Positions 7,981-16,401 of a DNA stretch of 57,837 bases are shown piece after piece. Within the stretch, counting starts at the first letter, position 1; each line of letters starts with the position of its first letter. The notes beneath the pieces are model-generated. The model saw nothing but the letters and a program-made list of their open reading frames with translations, was not told where the DNA came from and ran no database searches. This DNA comes from Actinomycetota bacterium (GTDB taxonomy: Bacteria; Actinomycetota; Acidimicrobiia; Acidimicrobiales; Ilumatobacteraceae), in assembly GCA_016870215.1 (NCBI GenBank), contig VGCD01000001.1, forward strand, positions 1-57,837. The letters are read 5' to 3'. Made by a program: the position numbers and the translations under genes.

Positions 7981-8252
7981 GTGCGGATCTCTCGGAGTGC
8001 TTGATCGATGCGCGCTCCGGTACGCAGAAAGACGGGCTCTGGCGACACGTACGCCGACCGACGGCGCGGCGCGATCACTTGGCCACGCCCCACAAGGTCA
8101 TCCATAGATATGGCTTCAGGGCTGGCATCGACAGGGCCCAACTGGGCGATGGGGCGACCATCGACGGTGATCACCAGGCGTTCCCCAGTTTCGGCGCGGC
8201 GCACCATTGCGGCAAGAGTGTTGCGCAGTTCGCGAATGCCTAGTGAGGCCAC
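7977..8252 (-). CDS. vapB: Phd/YefM-type antitoxin
   Basis: A 91-residue protein whose N-terminal half (MASLGIRELRNTLAAMVRRA then GERLVITVDGRPIAQLGP) is the Phd/YefM DNA-binding and dimerisation fold. The C-terminal tail (about 55-91) is the less ordered part that would wrap the toxin. I chose the GTG at 8252 because the fold begins there; the longer frame adds 27 unrelated residues. It is coupled by GTGA to the PIN gene. Antitoxins of this family usually repress their own promoter, here in the roughly 94-bp gap shared with the divergent acyl-CoA dehydrogenase gene. Confidence 0.82.
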   Translation of the reverse strand: MASLGIRELRNTLAAMVRRAETGERLVITVDGRPIAQLGPVDASPEAISMDDLVGRGQVIAPRRRSAYVSPEPVFLRTGARIDQALREIRT

Positions 8253-8346
8253 GGAGCCACGATAGCCGGAGCCCACCAGATTTGCGTACACAGGTGTACA
8301 CAAGCCGATTCGTCGTGGCTGCACGACTGCCACCAGACTTCATGAC

Positions 8347-9462
8347 ATGAATTTTGCTTTCAGTGAAGAACAAGAAGAACTGCGCAAGATGGTGCGCTCA
8401 TTCCTCGAGGCCAAGTCGGACGAGTCCGCTGTGCGCGAGCAGATGGAAACAGAGAATGGCTACGACTCTGCGGTGTGGTCGCAGATGGCCGAGCAGTTGG
8501 GTCTGCAATCACTTGTCGTTCCGGAAGAGTTCGGCGGCCAGGGTTTCTCGTGGGTCGAGCTCGGCATCGTGCTCGAAGAGATGGGTCGTGCGTTGTTGTG
8601 TGCCCCGTTCTTTTCGACTGCAGTGCTCGCAACGCAAGCGTTGTTGTTGTCAGGTGACGATGCAGCCAAGAAGGCGCACTTGCCCGGAATTGCTTCAGGC
8701 GAGACCATCGCGACACTTGCGACCACAGAGCCGTCAGGCAAGTGGGATGCATCGGGAATCACCGCAGAGGCCAGAGGCTCTGGAAGCGATTTCACCATCA
8801 GCGGAACCAAGTCATTCGTGATCGACGGACACACCGCGAATCTCATCATCGTTGCTGCAAAGACCGGCAAGGGAATCAGCTTGTTTGCCGTTGAGGGTGA
8901 TGCAAAGGGTCTCACTCGTACAGCTCTTTCCACCATGGATCAGACACGCAAGCAAGCAAAGCTCGAATTCAAGGACACACCGGCAAAGCTCATCGGAACC
9001 GAAGGTGCCGGTTGGGACGTGCTGTCGAAGGTGTTCGACCTTGCTGCAATCGGACTTGCAGCAGAGCAAGTTGGTGGTGCTCAGAAGGTGCTCGAGATGT
9101 CAGTCGAGTACGCGAAGGTGCGCGTTCAGTTCGGCCGTCCGATTGGTTCGTTCCAGGCCATCAAGCACAAGTGCGCGGACATGTTGCTCGAAGTCGAGTC
9201 AGCCAAGTCCGCTGCGTACTACGGCATGTGGTGTGCAAGCGAGATGAACGATGAGCTTCCGTCAGTTGCATCACTTGCGAAGGCATATTGCAGCGAGGCG
9301 TACTTCCACGCTGCAGCGGAGAACATCCAAATTCACGGTGGCATCGGTTTTACGTGGGAACACCCAGCACACCTGTACTTCAAGCGTGCGAAGTCAAGCG
9401 AGCTGCTCTTTGGTGACCCGACGTATCACCGCGAGCAACTCGCACAGCGCATCGGAATCTGA
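8347..9462 (+). CDS. Acyl-CoA dehydrogenase
   Basis: A 371-residue flavoprotein that oxidises an acyl-CoA at C2-C3 and passes electrons to ETF. It has the N-terminal helical domain (to about 120), the central beta domain (about 120-225) and the C-terminal four-helix domain with RVQFGRPIGSFQAIKHKCAD and NIQIHGGIGFTWEHPAHLYFKRA. The length and the C-terminal pattern recall the FadE enzymes used in steroid side-chain and branched acyl degradation, whose substrates cannot be told from sequence. CAGACT lies 7 nt before the ATG. A hairpin at 9473-9505 probably ends the transcript. Confidence 0.93.
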   Translation: MNFAFSEEQEELRKMVRSFLEAKSDESAVREQMETENGYDSAVWSQMAEQLGLQSLVVPEEFGGQGFSWVELGIVLEEMGRALLCAPFFSTAVLATQALLLSGDDAAKKAHLPGIASGETIATLATTEPSGKWDASGITAEARGSGSDFTISGTKSFVIDGHTANLIIVAAKTGKGISLFAVEGDAKGLTRTALSTMDQTRKQAKLEFKDTPAKLIGTEGAGWDVLSKVFDLAAIGLAAEQVGGAQKVLEMSVEYAKVRVQFGRPIGSFQAIKHKCADMLLEVESAKSAAYYGMWCASEMNDELPSVASLAKAYCSEAYFHAAAENIQIHGGIGFTWEHPAHLYFKRAKSSELLFGDPTYHREQLAQRIGI

Positions 9463-9472
9463 TTGTCGTCTC

Positions 9473-9505
9473 ACCCCAGTAGAGGACATCTGCTCCAACC
9501 GGGGT
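9473..9505 (+). terminator. Hairpin after the acyl-CoA dehydrogenase gene
   Basis: ACCCC pairs with GGGGT, and inside it AGTAGA pairs with TCTGCT (one G-U) around a 5-nt loop, with an unpaired CCAACC bulge. It starts 10 nt after the stop codon. No clear U-run follows, so it may be a weak or Rho-assisted terminator. Confidence 0.45.
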
Positions 9506-9531
9506 CGACGCAATTGAAATGAGTCATTGAC

Positions 9532-9981
9532 GTGTTCGTGTTTCTCGTCGTTGTGTCGGCGGTGATCGTGTTTGTCATCGCTGCCATCACGGTTGGTCGA
9601 GAGGCGCGTCGTTTGGATGCGGTCGCGCCTCGAGCTGTCTATGACCTCGAAGTTGCGGTCGCGTTTGTGGCTGATGCGCTTCCCGAGACCACTCAAGCAC
9701 GTTTGACGCTCGACGAATTGCGTGAGCTGCTGGTGGCTCACATGCGCTGGTTGCACGCCAAAGGTCTGCAGCCCGACAAGGTGGTCGACCGGCCACAAGA
9801 CATCGATGAAGTTCTGATTGTCGATGAGTTGACGGTCGCGGCCTTCATGTTGGGTGCTGCAGAAGAAAGCGGCATCGAGGTGCTGGACGATGTCGACGTG
9901 GTGAATGTTGTTGAGGCTCATCTTGCGTATTTCGATGCGATCGGAGCGATCGGTCCCGAGCCTGAAGGCGAATCGCTATAG
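9532..9981 (+). CDS. Small single-pass membrane protein of unknown function
   Basis: A 149-residue protein that starts with one strongly hydrophobic helix (FVFLVVVSAVIVFVIAAI) and continues as an acidic, mainly helical cytoplasmic domain (TLDELRELLVAHMRWLHAKG, then EVLIVDELTVAAFMLGAAEE). No catalytic motif is seen and I do not recognise the family. The start is GTG 9532. It stands between a terminator-like hairpin and the convergent HAD-domain gene, so it is probably monocistronic. Confidence 0.7.
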   Translation: MFVFLVVVSAVIVFVIAAITVGREARRLDAVAPRAVYDLEVAVAFVADALPETTQARLTLDELRELLVAHMRWLHAKGLQPDKVVDRPQDIDEVLIVDELTVAAFMLGAAEESGIEVLDDVDVVNVVEAHLAYFDAIGAIGPEPEGESL

Positions 9982-10022
9982 GTCGACGTGAAGAGAGTCG
10001 AGCCAGAGAGGTTTGAGTCGAA

Positions 10023-11912
10023 TCAGTTCGAAGAAGACGACAGCACGTCGAAACCAGCGCGCCACTGCGTGATCTTGCGTTCGCTTTCGCGTGCTTGTTG
10101 TGCGACCTTGTTCTTTCCAACGACAGGCCTGAGGATCGTGCGCACTTCTGCCGTCTCACCAAATCCGTCTGAGTACTGCACCGTGCCGAGCAATCTGGCC
10201 TCAGCCACGCTCGGGTGCGTGAGCAGCCGCATCATCGGTTGAGCAAGTACATGGTCAGGACGGCCCACCGTGAACAGCCTTGTGATGAGGTCGCTGTTCG
10301 AGTTGATGAAATCACGTGTTCCATTTTGAATGTGATCAATGATGTCGCGCGAGTTGACAGGTCCGCGTAGTACCGGTTGGCCGTCTGAGTATGAAGCCAC
10401 TGAAGGTTCGTTGGCTTGAAACATTGACTCGATGACGGGCACAGCACCCGCAAGTGCCGCGTGGAACTGTCGATGGCGAGGGAACCCGGTGAGCCATGCT
10501 GACATTGATTGATCGTTCAATGGATGTGAGGCCCACAGCAGCCCGAGGTAGATGCCTTCCAAGTGTCCATGCCAACCGATGAGTCGGAGACAACGGTCGA
10601 GACTGGCCTGTACAGAGCCACGCCATCCGACATCAACAAAACCAACACGGTGTGCGGACAGCAAGCCGGAATGCTTCAGGTACTCAGATAACTCGCCCAA
10701 TCGTTCGCTTGCTACGGCGACAATGTCGAGTTTGATGTCGCGGAACACTCGCGACAACAGCTGGCGCGAGTTCTTGTCGGCAATCACGGTGTCTGCAGTG
10801 AGCCCGTGACGAGCAAGTACTTCACCATGCGAATCAACAAGGAGGTCTATTCGACTGAAGTACTCGCGCACTGGCGCAGCCCACAGGCCTCCTGTGAGAT
10901 TGTCCATGTCATGGTCGTTGATGCCACCTGCAAGCGCTGGTAGATACAGCGAACGGCGCGAGAAGTGCATGTAGTTGTGCGACCCAGCCGGTGTGCGCAC
11001 GAACTGACTGGTGATGTCTTCCAGCATCTTGCAATCTCGAGACGTGAAGCTGAGAAAGTCAAGGTCGTGTGCCCGTGCGGTGTGCAAAGCAAACGCAGTG
11101 AACCCGGCCACCACGGGCCCAAGGTGGGCAAAACCAAGAGCGTGTGCATCTCCACTTGCTGGGTCGTAATCATTTACTGCTCGAGCGACAATCGCTGACT
11201 CGAGTACCGGCGTGGTGTTGTTCGAAGGTGGTGCGGCAACACGAATGTAATCATGCGGGTGTGGCACGACAGCGGCTCTCATGCCGACTCGCTCCGCGCC
11301 AAGACCATCGACTTCGAGTTTGTCGCCGATGTGAAGGCCATTCTTCACGTCAAGATTCAACTGCGATGCCACGAGGCCAAGCAGGCCATCGCGCTTTCCG
11401 GATCCCATATCGCCAGACACGAACACATGGTGCATGTCGATTCCATGGCGCGAGAGCCAGTCTGAGATTGTGGCAGTCGAGAGATACATGTCAGAGACAG
11501 CAATGACAGTCTTGCCTTTGTTACGGGCGTAATCGAACAGCGACTTTCCGTTCTGTCGCACGTTGATGAGTGATGATTCAACGTCGATTTCGACAGAGAG
11601 AGCGTCATCGACATCGACGAGTCCACCATGGTCAATGTTGAAGCGCATCCAGATGTCGCGTAGTGATATTTCGACTGATCCAGTGTCATTGAACTGTTGC
11701 CGTCTGGCGAGTCGCTCAGCGCGCATACGACGGCGCACGAAGTCATCTCTTTCGATGCCCAACATCCAGTTGCGATCGGAGAGTGCTTCGTGTAACACGC
11801 TGTATGCATGTACGTAGTGGCTGACGGACCTCTCGATGAGCGTGTCGAACACATCGAACGACACCCACGATGCCTTGTCGATGAGGGGCAGGACGTCGGC
11901 GTGTGCGGTCAT
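10023..11912 (-). CDS. HAD-superfamily hydrolase with large C-terminal domain (COG5610-like)
   Basis: A 629-residue protein. Residues about 10-225 are a HAD hydrolase: SFDVFDTLIER (nucleophile and acid/base Asp), VSDMYLS (motif II), GSGKRDG (motif III Lys) and HIGDKLEVDG (motif IV). The remaining 400 residues (with FLSFTSRDCKML and GFVDVGWRGSVQASLD) match the C-terminal part of large predicted HAD hydrolases that often sit in polysaccharide or cell-wall loci; its fold is unknown to me. Phosphatase activity on a sugar or lipid phosphate is a guess. The ATG at 11912 overlaps the TGA of the upstream gene as ATGA. It converges with the small membrane protein gene. Confidence 0.78.
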   Translation of the reverse strand: MTAHADVLPLIDKASWVSFDVFDTLIERSVSHYVHAYSVLHEALSDRNWMLGIERDDFVRRRMRAERLARRQQFNDTGSVEISLRDIWMRFNIDHGGLVDVDDALSVEIDVESSLINVRQNGKSLFDYARNKGKTVIAVSDMYLSTATISDWLSRHGIDMHHVFVSGDMGSGKRDGLLGLVASQLNLDVKNGLHIGDKLEVDGLGAERVGMRAAVVPHPHDYIRVAAPPSNNTTPVLESAIVARAVNDYDPASGDAHALGFAHLGPVVAGFTAFALHTARAHDLDFLSFTSRDCKMLEDITSQFVRTPAGSHNYMHFSRRSLYLPALAGGINDHDMDNLTGGLWAAPVREYFSRIDLLVDSHGEVLARHGLTADTVIADKNSRQLLSRVFRDIKLDIVAVASERLGELSEYLKHSGLLSAHRVGFVDVGWRGSVQASLDRCLRLIGWHGHLEGIYLGLLWASHPLNDQSMSAWLTGFPRHRQFHAALAGAVPVIESMFQANEPSVASYSDGQPVLRGPVNSRDIIDHIQNGTRDFINSNSDLITRLFTVGRPDHVLAQPMMRLLTHPSVAEARLLGTVQYSDGFGETAEVRTILRPVVGKNKVAQQARESERKITQWRAGFDVLSSSSN

Positions 11913-12676
11913 CGCTTGCGAAGTAATCGGCGCACGATGCGCCGCACCACGTGTGGCCGCGCGGCGCTCAGATGAAATTCCCCGAGGGCGTGTACCAGGC
12001 GCACTTGGTCGACAGGCACATTCGGAGTTTCGTGCCAGGCGTACTTCCACAAGTCGCCCATGGCTTTTTGGTAGCGGAAATCAAGCTGTAAGCCGTGTTC
12101 GAGGTCGAGTACCTCGGGAGACACAATCGCATGACGTTCACTCAGCTGCCACTGCAGCAACAGCAGTTTGTTTGCGCCGCCCACATATCGCACGATGGCG
12201 ACGAGCAGTTCGTGAATCTCACGTGGTTGATAAAGGCTACGAATCTCTCCCAAGTGCGATGCAAGCCATGACGTCTTCACAACGAGCGCTCCTGGTTGCA
12301 CCATGCCAAGGCCGAGCACCGTGGTGGGAGTGGCAGCAAGTGCGTGCTCGCCGAGAACCAATCGGTACACCTCGCGCGTTGATGGTGGTTGACCTTCGAG
12401 AAGTAGATACGTGCTCGGGTGGATGAGCGCATCAGCGGTTGTTTCAAGCGCCGGCTCGTCGAGTGCGGCCAAGGTGCGCTCAAGGCCGTCTTCATAGAGG
12501 CGGACACTCGGAGTGACGATGCACAACCAAGGCGCAGACGTCTGCAAGATGGCTCCGCCCAAAGTGGAGAGTGAGTCGCAATCAACCATGTCGACTCGGT
12601 CGGCGAGTCGCTCGGCAATCATGTGCCCAGCAACTGGTTCGTCGGTGCGCACAGTGACGATGGCGAGAGAAGTCAT
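11909..12676 (-). CDS. Unknown protein coupled to the HAD-domain gene
   Basis: A 255-residue, probably soluble protein. The N-terminal half alternates short beta strands and helices (SLAIVTVRTDE, then WLCIVTPSVRLYEDGLERTLAAL), which loosely recalls a nucleotide-sugar-binding Rossmann-like domain, but the DxD motif of glycosyltransferases is absent. The end is very basic (HVVRRIVRRLLRKR) and may touch a membrane surface or nucleic acid. I do not recognise the family. TACACT lies 8 nt before the ATG (12690-12685), and its stop overlaps the start of the HAD gene, so the two form one operon and probably one function, perhaps in surface polysaccharide metabolism. Confidence 0.7.
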   Translation of the reverse strand: MTSLAIVTVRTDEPVAGHMIAERLADRVDMVDCDSLSTLGGAILQTSAPWLCIVTPSVRLYEDGLERTLAALDEPALETTADALIHPSTYLLLEGQPPSTREVYRLVLGEHALAATPTTVLGLGMVQPGALVVKTSWLASHLGEIRSLYQPREIHELLVAIVRYVGGANKLLLLQWQLSERHAIVSPEVLDLEHGLQLDFRYQKAMGDLWKYAWHETPNVPVDQVRLVHALGEFHLSAARPHVVRRIVRRLLRKR

Positions 12677-12728
12677 CGCGGTTCAGTGTACGGCAGTGTG
12701 TACGCCTGGTCGGCGCACGTCACGGTGT

Positions 12729-13535
12729 TCAGATCATCATGTTGAAGTTGTCCACCACTGCGCTACCGATGGTGTTGTCGCCACTGATCAGGACACGGCT
12801 GTGGGCGTTGGCACCAGAGATGCGACCACAGGCGAGTGCCATGAAGGTGTTGCTGTCCATTGACACTTCAGCAAGAACATGTGGTGGGCGAGTGGATACG
12901 ACAGATGCGCGACCGTTGCTGACCGCGATGATGATGGTGCGTGTTACTGGGCCCATCACATTCAGCACGACGGTCTCACCTTCGGGAGTTGCGGCACGCT
13001 TGCCAACCACGATCGGCAAGGTCCGCAGAAGACGGTCGACTGAGAGATGAGCACTAGGTGAGTCGTCATTTCCGGGGAGGCCGAGCGCAACTCGAATGTC
13101 TTGTTCATGCACCCAGCAATCCATCACTCGGATATGCAGGAAGTCAGCCAACGTTCCTGGCCCCGTCGGGGTCATCATTTCTTTGGCGAAGTACTCGTCA
13201 TCTCCACCTTTCAGAGCAGCAAGGCGCGTGGATACAAGTTCGTTCCACTCTGCGAGTACGTCTGCCCCCGACTTGCTTCGACGCTCTTCCACTTCATTTT
13301 CATTAGCCGCACCGATCGCGTTCTTTACATACTCGCGCGGACCTGCTTTCACCGTGCTCGAAGGAAGTCCATGTAAGAAACGTTCAGTACCGATCATGTG
13401 GGACAGATTGTCTTGAACCGTCCAACCTGGGCACAGAGTCGGTGTCTTCCATTGCTTCTCGTCGAGCGTGGCACACAACGACGAGATGGATGACCAGGTG
13501 TGTTCGAGTTTTTCGATGGTATCGGTGGGAATCAT
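12729..13535 (-). CDS. Mycothiol-dependent maleylpyruvate isomerase family protein (DinB-like)
   Basis: A 268-residue protein with the family opening TPTLCPGWTVQDNLSHMIG; the His of this motif is a metal-ligand candidate and the Trp/Cys/Pro pattern is diagnostic. The N-terminal four-helix DinB-like domain (to about 165, including HEQDIRVALG) is followed by a C-terminal alpha/beta domain. Known relatives use mycothiol for isomerisation or thiol transfer, but most members have no assigned substrate. An AGAAGG ribosome site precedes the ATG. Its presence supports an actinobacterial, mycothiol-making host. Confidence 0.85.
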   Translation of the reverse strand: MIPTDTIEKLEHTWSSISSLCATLDEKQWKTPTLCPGWTVQDNLSHMIGTERFLHGLPSSTVKAGPREYVKNAIGAANENEVEERRSKSGADVLAEWNELVSTRLAALKGGDDEYFAKEMMTPTGPGTLADFLHIRVMDCWVHEQDIRVALGLPGNDDSPSAHLSVDRLLRTLPIVVGKRAATPEGETVVLNVMGPVTRTIIIAVSNGRASVVSTRPPHVLAEVSMDSNTFMALACGRISGANAHSRVLISGDNTIGSAVVDNFNMMI

Positions 13536-13579
13536 GATGACCTTCTCAATCTGTGTCGGTGAATGTCAGGGTTTTGATC

Positions 13580-14269
13580 TCACGGAGCGGGGTTCATGAT
13601 CGTGGGCCATTGCCGTGCCCCGAGGTACGGAGCAAACACATCACCGATCATCTTCAAGTCAGAGTTCAACTTCGGTGTTTTCAACTCGAACAGCCCGGGG
13701 AATTTGCTGTACGCAACCGTCAACTCCCACAGTTCCATTGCTCGTTCTTTTGGAGGTGCCGGTACGACGACAGGCCCGAACACAGCACGGCCTCCGGAAA
13801 TGATGATGATCGGCACACCAAATCCGCCGTACATTCTCACCGCCTCGTCATGATCACGACGAACGTCGTCATGAGTGGTGTCATCTGCGAGAGCTTCATC
13901 CCACGCCTCAACCGGAAGGTCGACTTCTGCCAGAAGTTCGCGAGCAACCGTTGCGTCGTACGGGCGGCGACCTTCGATATGCAGCGCATGTCCACACGCT
14001 TCGTAATAGCGACCGCACCACTCCATGTCGCGGCGACGTAGCCATGCGGCCACGCGCATCGGAGTCCAGCCATAGGCAATGTCGCGCTCCCACGGGTGTT
14101 TGGCACCATCGGTGCGGTTCACTTCTTCGAGACTGAAGAACTTCCATTCGATCTGTAATCCGGTTGCGTCGCTCACGTCACGAATCCATCGCGATGTTTG
14201 GTAGGCGTACGGGCACATTGAATCGAAGTAGAACTCAATGCGCTCTGGTAGGTCGACGTTCACTGCCAT
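13580..14269 (-). CDS. DsbA-family thioredoxin-fold protein
   Basis: A 229-residue cytoplasmic protein with a DsbA-like fold: a beta strand (RIEFYFDSMCPYAYQTSRW, Cys19-Pro-Tyr-Ala), a helical insertion (about 65-150), and the cis-Pro segment GFGVPIIIISGG. Only the first Cys of a CxxC motif remains, as in 2-hydroxychromene-2-carboxylate isomerases and mycothiol-dependent reductases, which use a cofactor thiol rather than a disulfide. A GGAGG site lies 6 nt before the ATG. The adjoining mycothiol-family enzyme suggests thiol-dependent detoxification, an inference only. Confidence 0.82.
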   Translation of the reverse strand: MAVNVDLPERIEFYFDSMCPYAYQTSRWIRDVSDATGLQIEWKFFSLEEVNRTDGAKHPWERDIAYGWTPMRVAAWLRRRDMEWCGRYYEACGHALHIEGRRPYDATVARELLAEVDLPVEAWDEALADDTTHDDVRRDHDEAVRMYGGFGVPIIIISGGRAVFGPVVVPAPPKERAMELWELTVAYSKFPGLFELKTPKLNSDLKMIGDVFAPYLGARQWPTIMNPAP

Positions 14270-14352
14270 AGTGCCCTCCGATGACGGGTGTTGCGGATGA
14301 ACTTACATCTGGACGACGGTCTGTCAACGAGCCGGCGACTACCGTGAGAGGC

Positions 14353-14574
14353 ATGGAACGCCCCACGAAGTTCGAGCACAGTCGGTTCCTTGGTGACAAG
14401 CGCACTCAGTTGGTGTACGACCTAGATGACTGGACTGACGAGGCTGTTATCAACGACATCGTTGATGCCGGAGTCGGACTCACCTTTGGTCCCGATTCAT
14501 TGGCCGAAGCACGTAACCGTGGGTACACGCTGGCGACTCCGGGCAAGACGCGTCGTCAGCGCAAACCGCGTTAG
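14353..14574 (+). CDS. Small conserved-looking hypothetical protein
   Basis: A 73-residue soluble protein, acidic in the middle and ending in a basic tail (KTRRQRKPR). The start at 14353 is preferred to the upstream 14281, which would overlap the promoter region of the divergent DsbA-family gene. The text EHSRFLGDKRTQLVYDLDDW looks like a folded domain and its base composition matches the neighbours, so I accept it as a gene. Function unknown; the basic tail could bind nucleic acid. Confidence 0.6.
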   Translation: MERPTKFEHSRFLGDKRTQLVYDLDDWTDEAVINDIVDAGVGLTFGPDSLAEARNRGYTLATPGKTRRQRKPR

Positions 14575-14625
14575 TAGTCACGCGTCGTTCCTCGTAATGC
14601 CGTCACTGAGAATCGCGACAACATC

Positions 14626-15375
14626 GTGAACGGTTCATTCGAGTCTGGTGGTTTTGCGCTCAGTCGGCATCTCGCGGTACCTGCTGGCGAGCGTCGTCGC
14701 TTGCCTGGAATCATCATGTGTCACGGATTTCCCATCGGCCCGCTCGATGCTCGGCAGTCAGCACTGACCTTTCCCGAGCTTATGGATCGAATGGCAAATG
14801 ACTTGGGCGTTGCCGCGCTCACGTTCACATTCCGAGGATGCGGCACGAGCTCCGGAGATTTTTCATTGCAAGGATGGGTCGATGACCTTCGTGCCGCAAT
14901 CGATCATCTAGATGCGGAAGTGTCGCCATCGGGAACGTGGTTGATCGGCACCAACACCGGCGGGTCGCTGGCCATTTGTGTTGCCGCAGATGACCCTCGC
15001 ATCGCGGGATGTGCAGCGCTTGGGCCCCGTGTCGACTTCGACGACTGGGCTGCGCAGCCCCGCCGTTTCTTGGAACACGCACGTGAGATTGGTGCAGTTC
15101 GCACAGTTGGGTTTCCGACGAACTTCGAAGAGTGGAGTCGCGAGTTGCGACGTTTTCGACCCACCGATGCTGCTCGCCGGTTTGCTCCACGTCCGCTGTT
15201 GGTGATGCACGGAGAAGACGACGAAAGTGTTCCTGTTGCTGACTCACGTCTCTTGGCCGAGACGCACGGTTCGGCAGAGCTTCGTGTCATTGCCGGCGCT
15301 GGTCACCGACTGCGGCACGACCCTCGTGCGATTGCGGTATTGATGGGTTGGCTTGACCGACAGATTCAGGCTTGA
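14626..15375 (+). CDS. Alpha/beta-hydrolase-fold protein lacking the nucleophile serine
   Basis: A 249-residue alpha/beta-hydrolase-fold protein with the oxyanion loop MCHGFPIG, FRGCGTSSG, the acid candidate D199 in HGEDDESVP and the His H227 in GAGHRLRHD. The nucleophile elbow, normally GxSxG, reads IGTNTGGS with Asn110 in place of Ser. The related actinobacterial peptidase/esterase-like proteins keep the Ser, so this one is either catalytically altered or a binding protein. The start is GTG 14626. It converges with galE. Membership in the fold is clear; activity is doubtful. Confidence 0.82.
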   Translation: MNGSFESGGFALSRHLAVPAGERRRLPGIIMCHGFPIGPLDARQSALTFPELMDRMANDLGVAALTFTFRGCGTSSGDFSLQGWVDDLRAAIDHLDAEVSPSGTWLIGTNTGGSLAICVAADDPRIAGCAALGPRVDFDDWAAQPRRFLEHAREIGAVRTVGFPTNFEEWSRELRRFRPTDAARRFAPRPLLVMHGEDDESVPVADSRLLAETHGSAELRVIAGAGHRLRHDPRAIAVLMGWLDRQIQA

Positions 15376-15399
15376 GCCCTAGTCATGCCTTAGACCTAG

Positions 15400-16389
15400 T
15401 CACGCCTGAGTGGCGTGACCTTCAGGATGTGCGCTGTGCCAGGCGTATGCCGAGGCGATGATGTCATCGAGTGAGCGCCGCGAGGACCACCCCAATACTT
15501 GTTTTGCTCGCGCAGGGTTTCCGTAACAACAGGCGGGGTCACCCGCGCGTCGCGGTGCGATGTCGTATGGCACCGTGCGTCCCGTGACGCGTTCGGTAGT
15601 AGTGATGATGTCCATCACTGACGTACCAACACCAGTGCCAACGTTGCACATCATTGTGTCACCCCCATTGTGTAAGTACGTGAGGGCCGACACATGTGAC
15701 TCGGCGAGATCTTCGACGTGGATGTAGTCACGCACGCCGGTTCCATCTTCGGTGGGGTAGTCATTTCCGAACACCTTCAACGCGGGAGCGAAACCAAGGA
15801 GCGCTTTCATCACATGTGGAACGAGGTTTTGCGAATAACGCCAGTTTTCGCCAAGTGATCCGTCACTTGCGGCACCCGCAGCATTGAAATATCGCAAACT
15901 GACACTGCGAAGACCGCGCGTGGTTGAGTACCACTCGAGTATTTGTTCGGTCATTCGTTTGGTGGCGGCGTACACGCTCTCGCATCGAACCTCGGCCTCT
16001 TCGGTGACAGGAACGATGTCGGGGTCACCATAGATCGATGCCGTGGATGAGAACACGAAGTTCGAGACACCTGCATCTGTCGCTGCAGATATGAGGGCGT
16101 GTGCACCTGTCACGTTGTTGTCGAAGTACTTGCCCGGGTCTGCCATCGACTCGCCGACAGCTTTGTAAGCGGCAAAGTGCACCATGTCGGTGATTTTGTG
16201 CTCTTTGCATGTCTTTGTGACGAGGTCGCGATCGGCAATATTTCCAACAACTAGCGGAACATCTGTGACGGCAGCGCGGTGGCCGAGCTCAAGACTGTCG
16301 AGCACCACCACATCAAAACCACGCTCAGAGAGCAATCGAGTGGTGATCGAACCGATGTATCCGGCGCCGCCGGTGACGAGAACTGTCAT
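15400..16389 (-). CDS. galE: UDP-glucose 4-epimerase
   Basis: A 329-residue extended SDR enzyme that interconverts UDP-glucose and UDP-galactose. The NAD-binding motif TGGAGYIGS, FSSTASIYG, the catalytic YAATK and the RYFNAAGA segment are typical of GalE, and the length is right. I chose ATG 16389 over the in-frame TTG 16395. It follows the HhH-GPD gene by 12 nt on the same strand, so the two may share a transcript. Its product feeds cell-wall or exopolysaccharide galactose. Confidence 0.95.
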   Translation of the reverse strand: MTVLVTGGAGYIGSITTRLLSERGFDVVVLDSLELGHRAAVTDVPLVVGNIADRDLVTKTCKEHKITDMVHFAAYKAVGESMADPGKYFDNNVTGAHALISAATDAGVSNFVFSSTASIYGDPDIVPVTEEAEVRCESVYAATKRMTEQILEWYSTTRGLRSVSLRYFNAAGAASDGSLGENWRYSQNLVPHVMKALLGFAPALKVFGNDYPTEDGTGVRDYIHVEDLAESHVSALTYLHNGGDTMMCNVGTGVGTSVMDIITTTERVTGRTVPYDIAPRRAGDPACCYGNPARAKQVLGWSSRRSLDDIIASAYAWHSAHPEGHATQA

Positions 16390-16401
16390 CGACAAACGAC
16401 G

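Noticed and set aside
15378-15407. 13-bp near-repeat (CCTAGTCAtGCCT / CCTAGTCAcGCCT) between the hydrolase and galE
   Set aside because: Short, imperfect and partly inside the galE stop region; not enough to call an attachment site or binding site.
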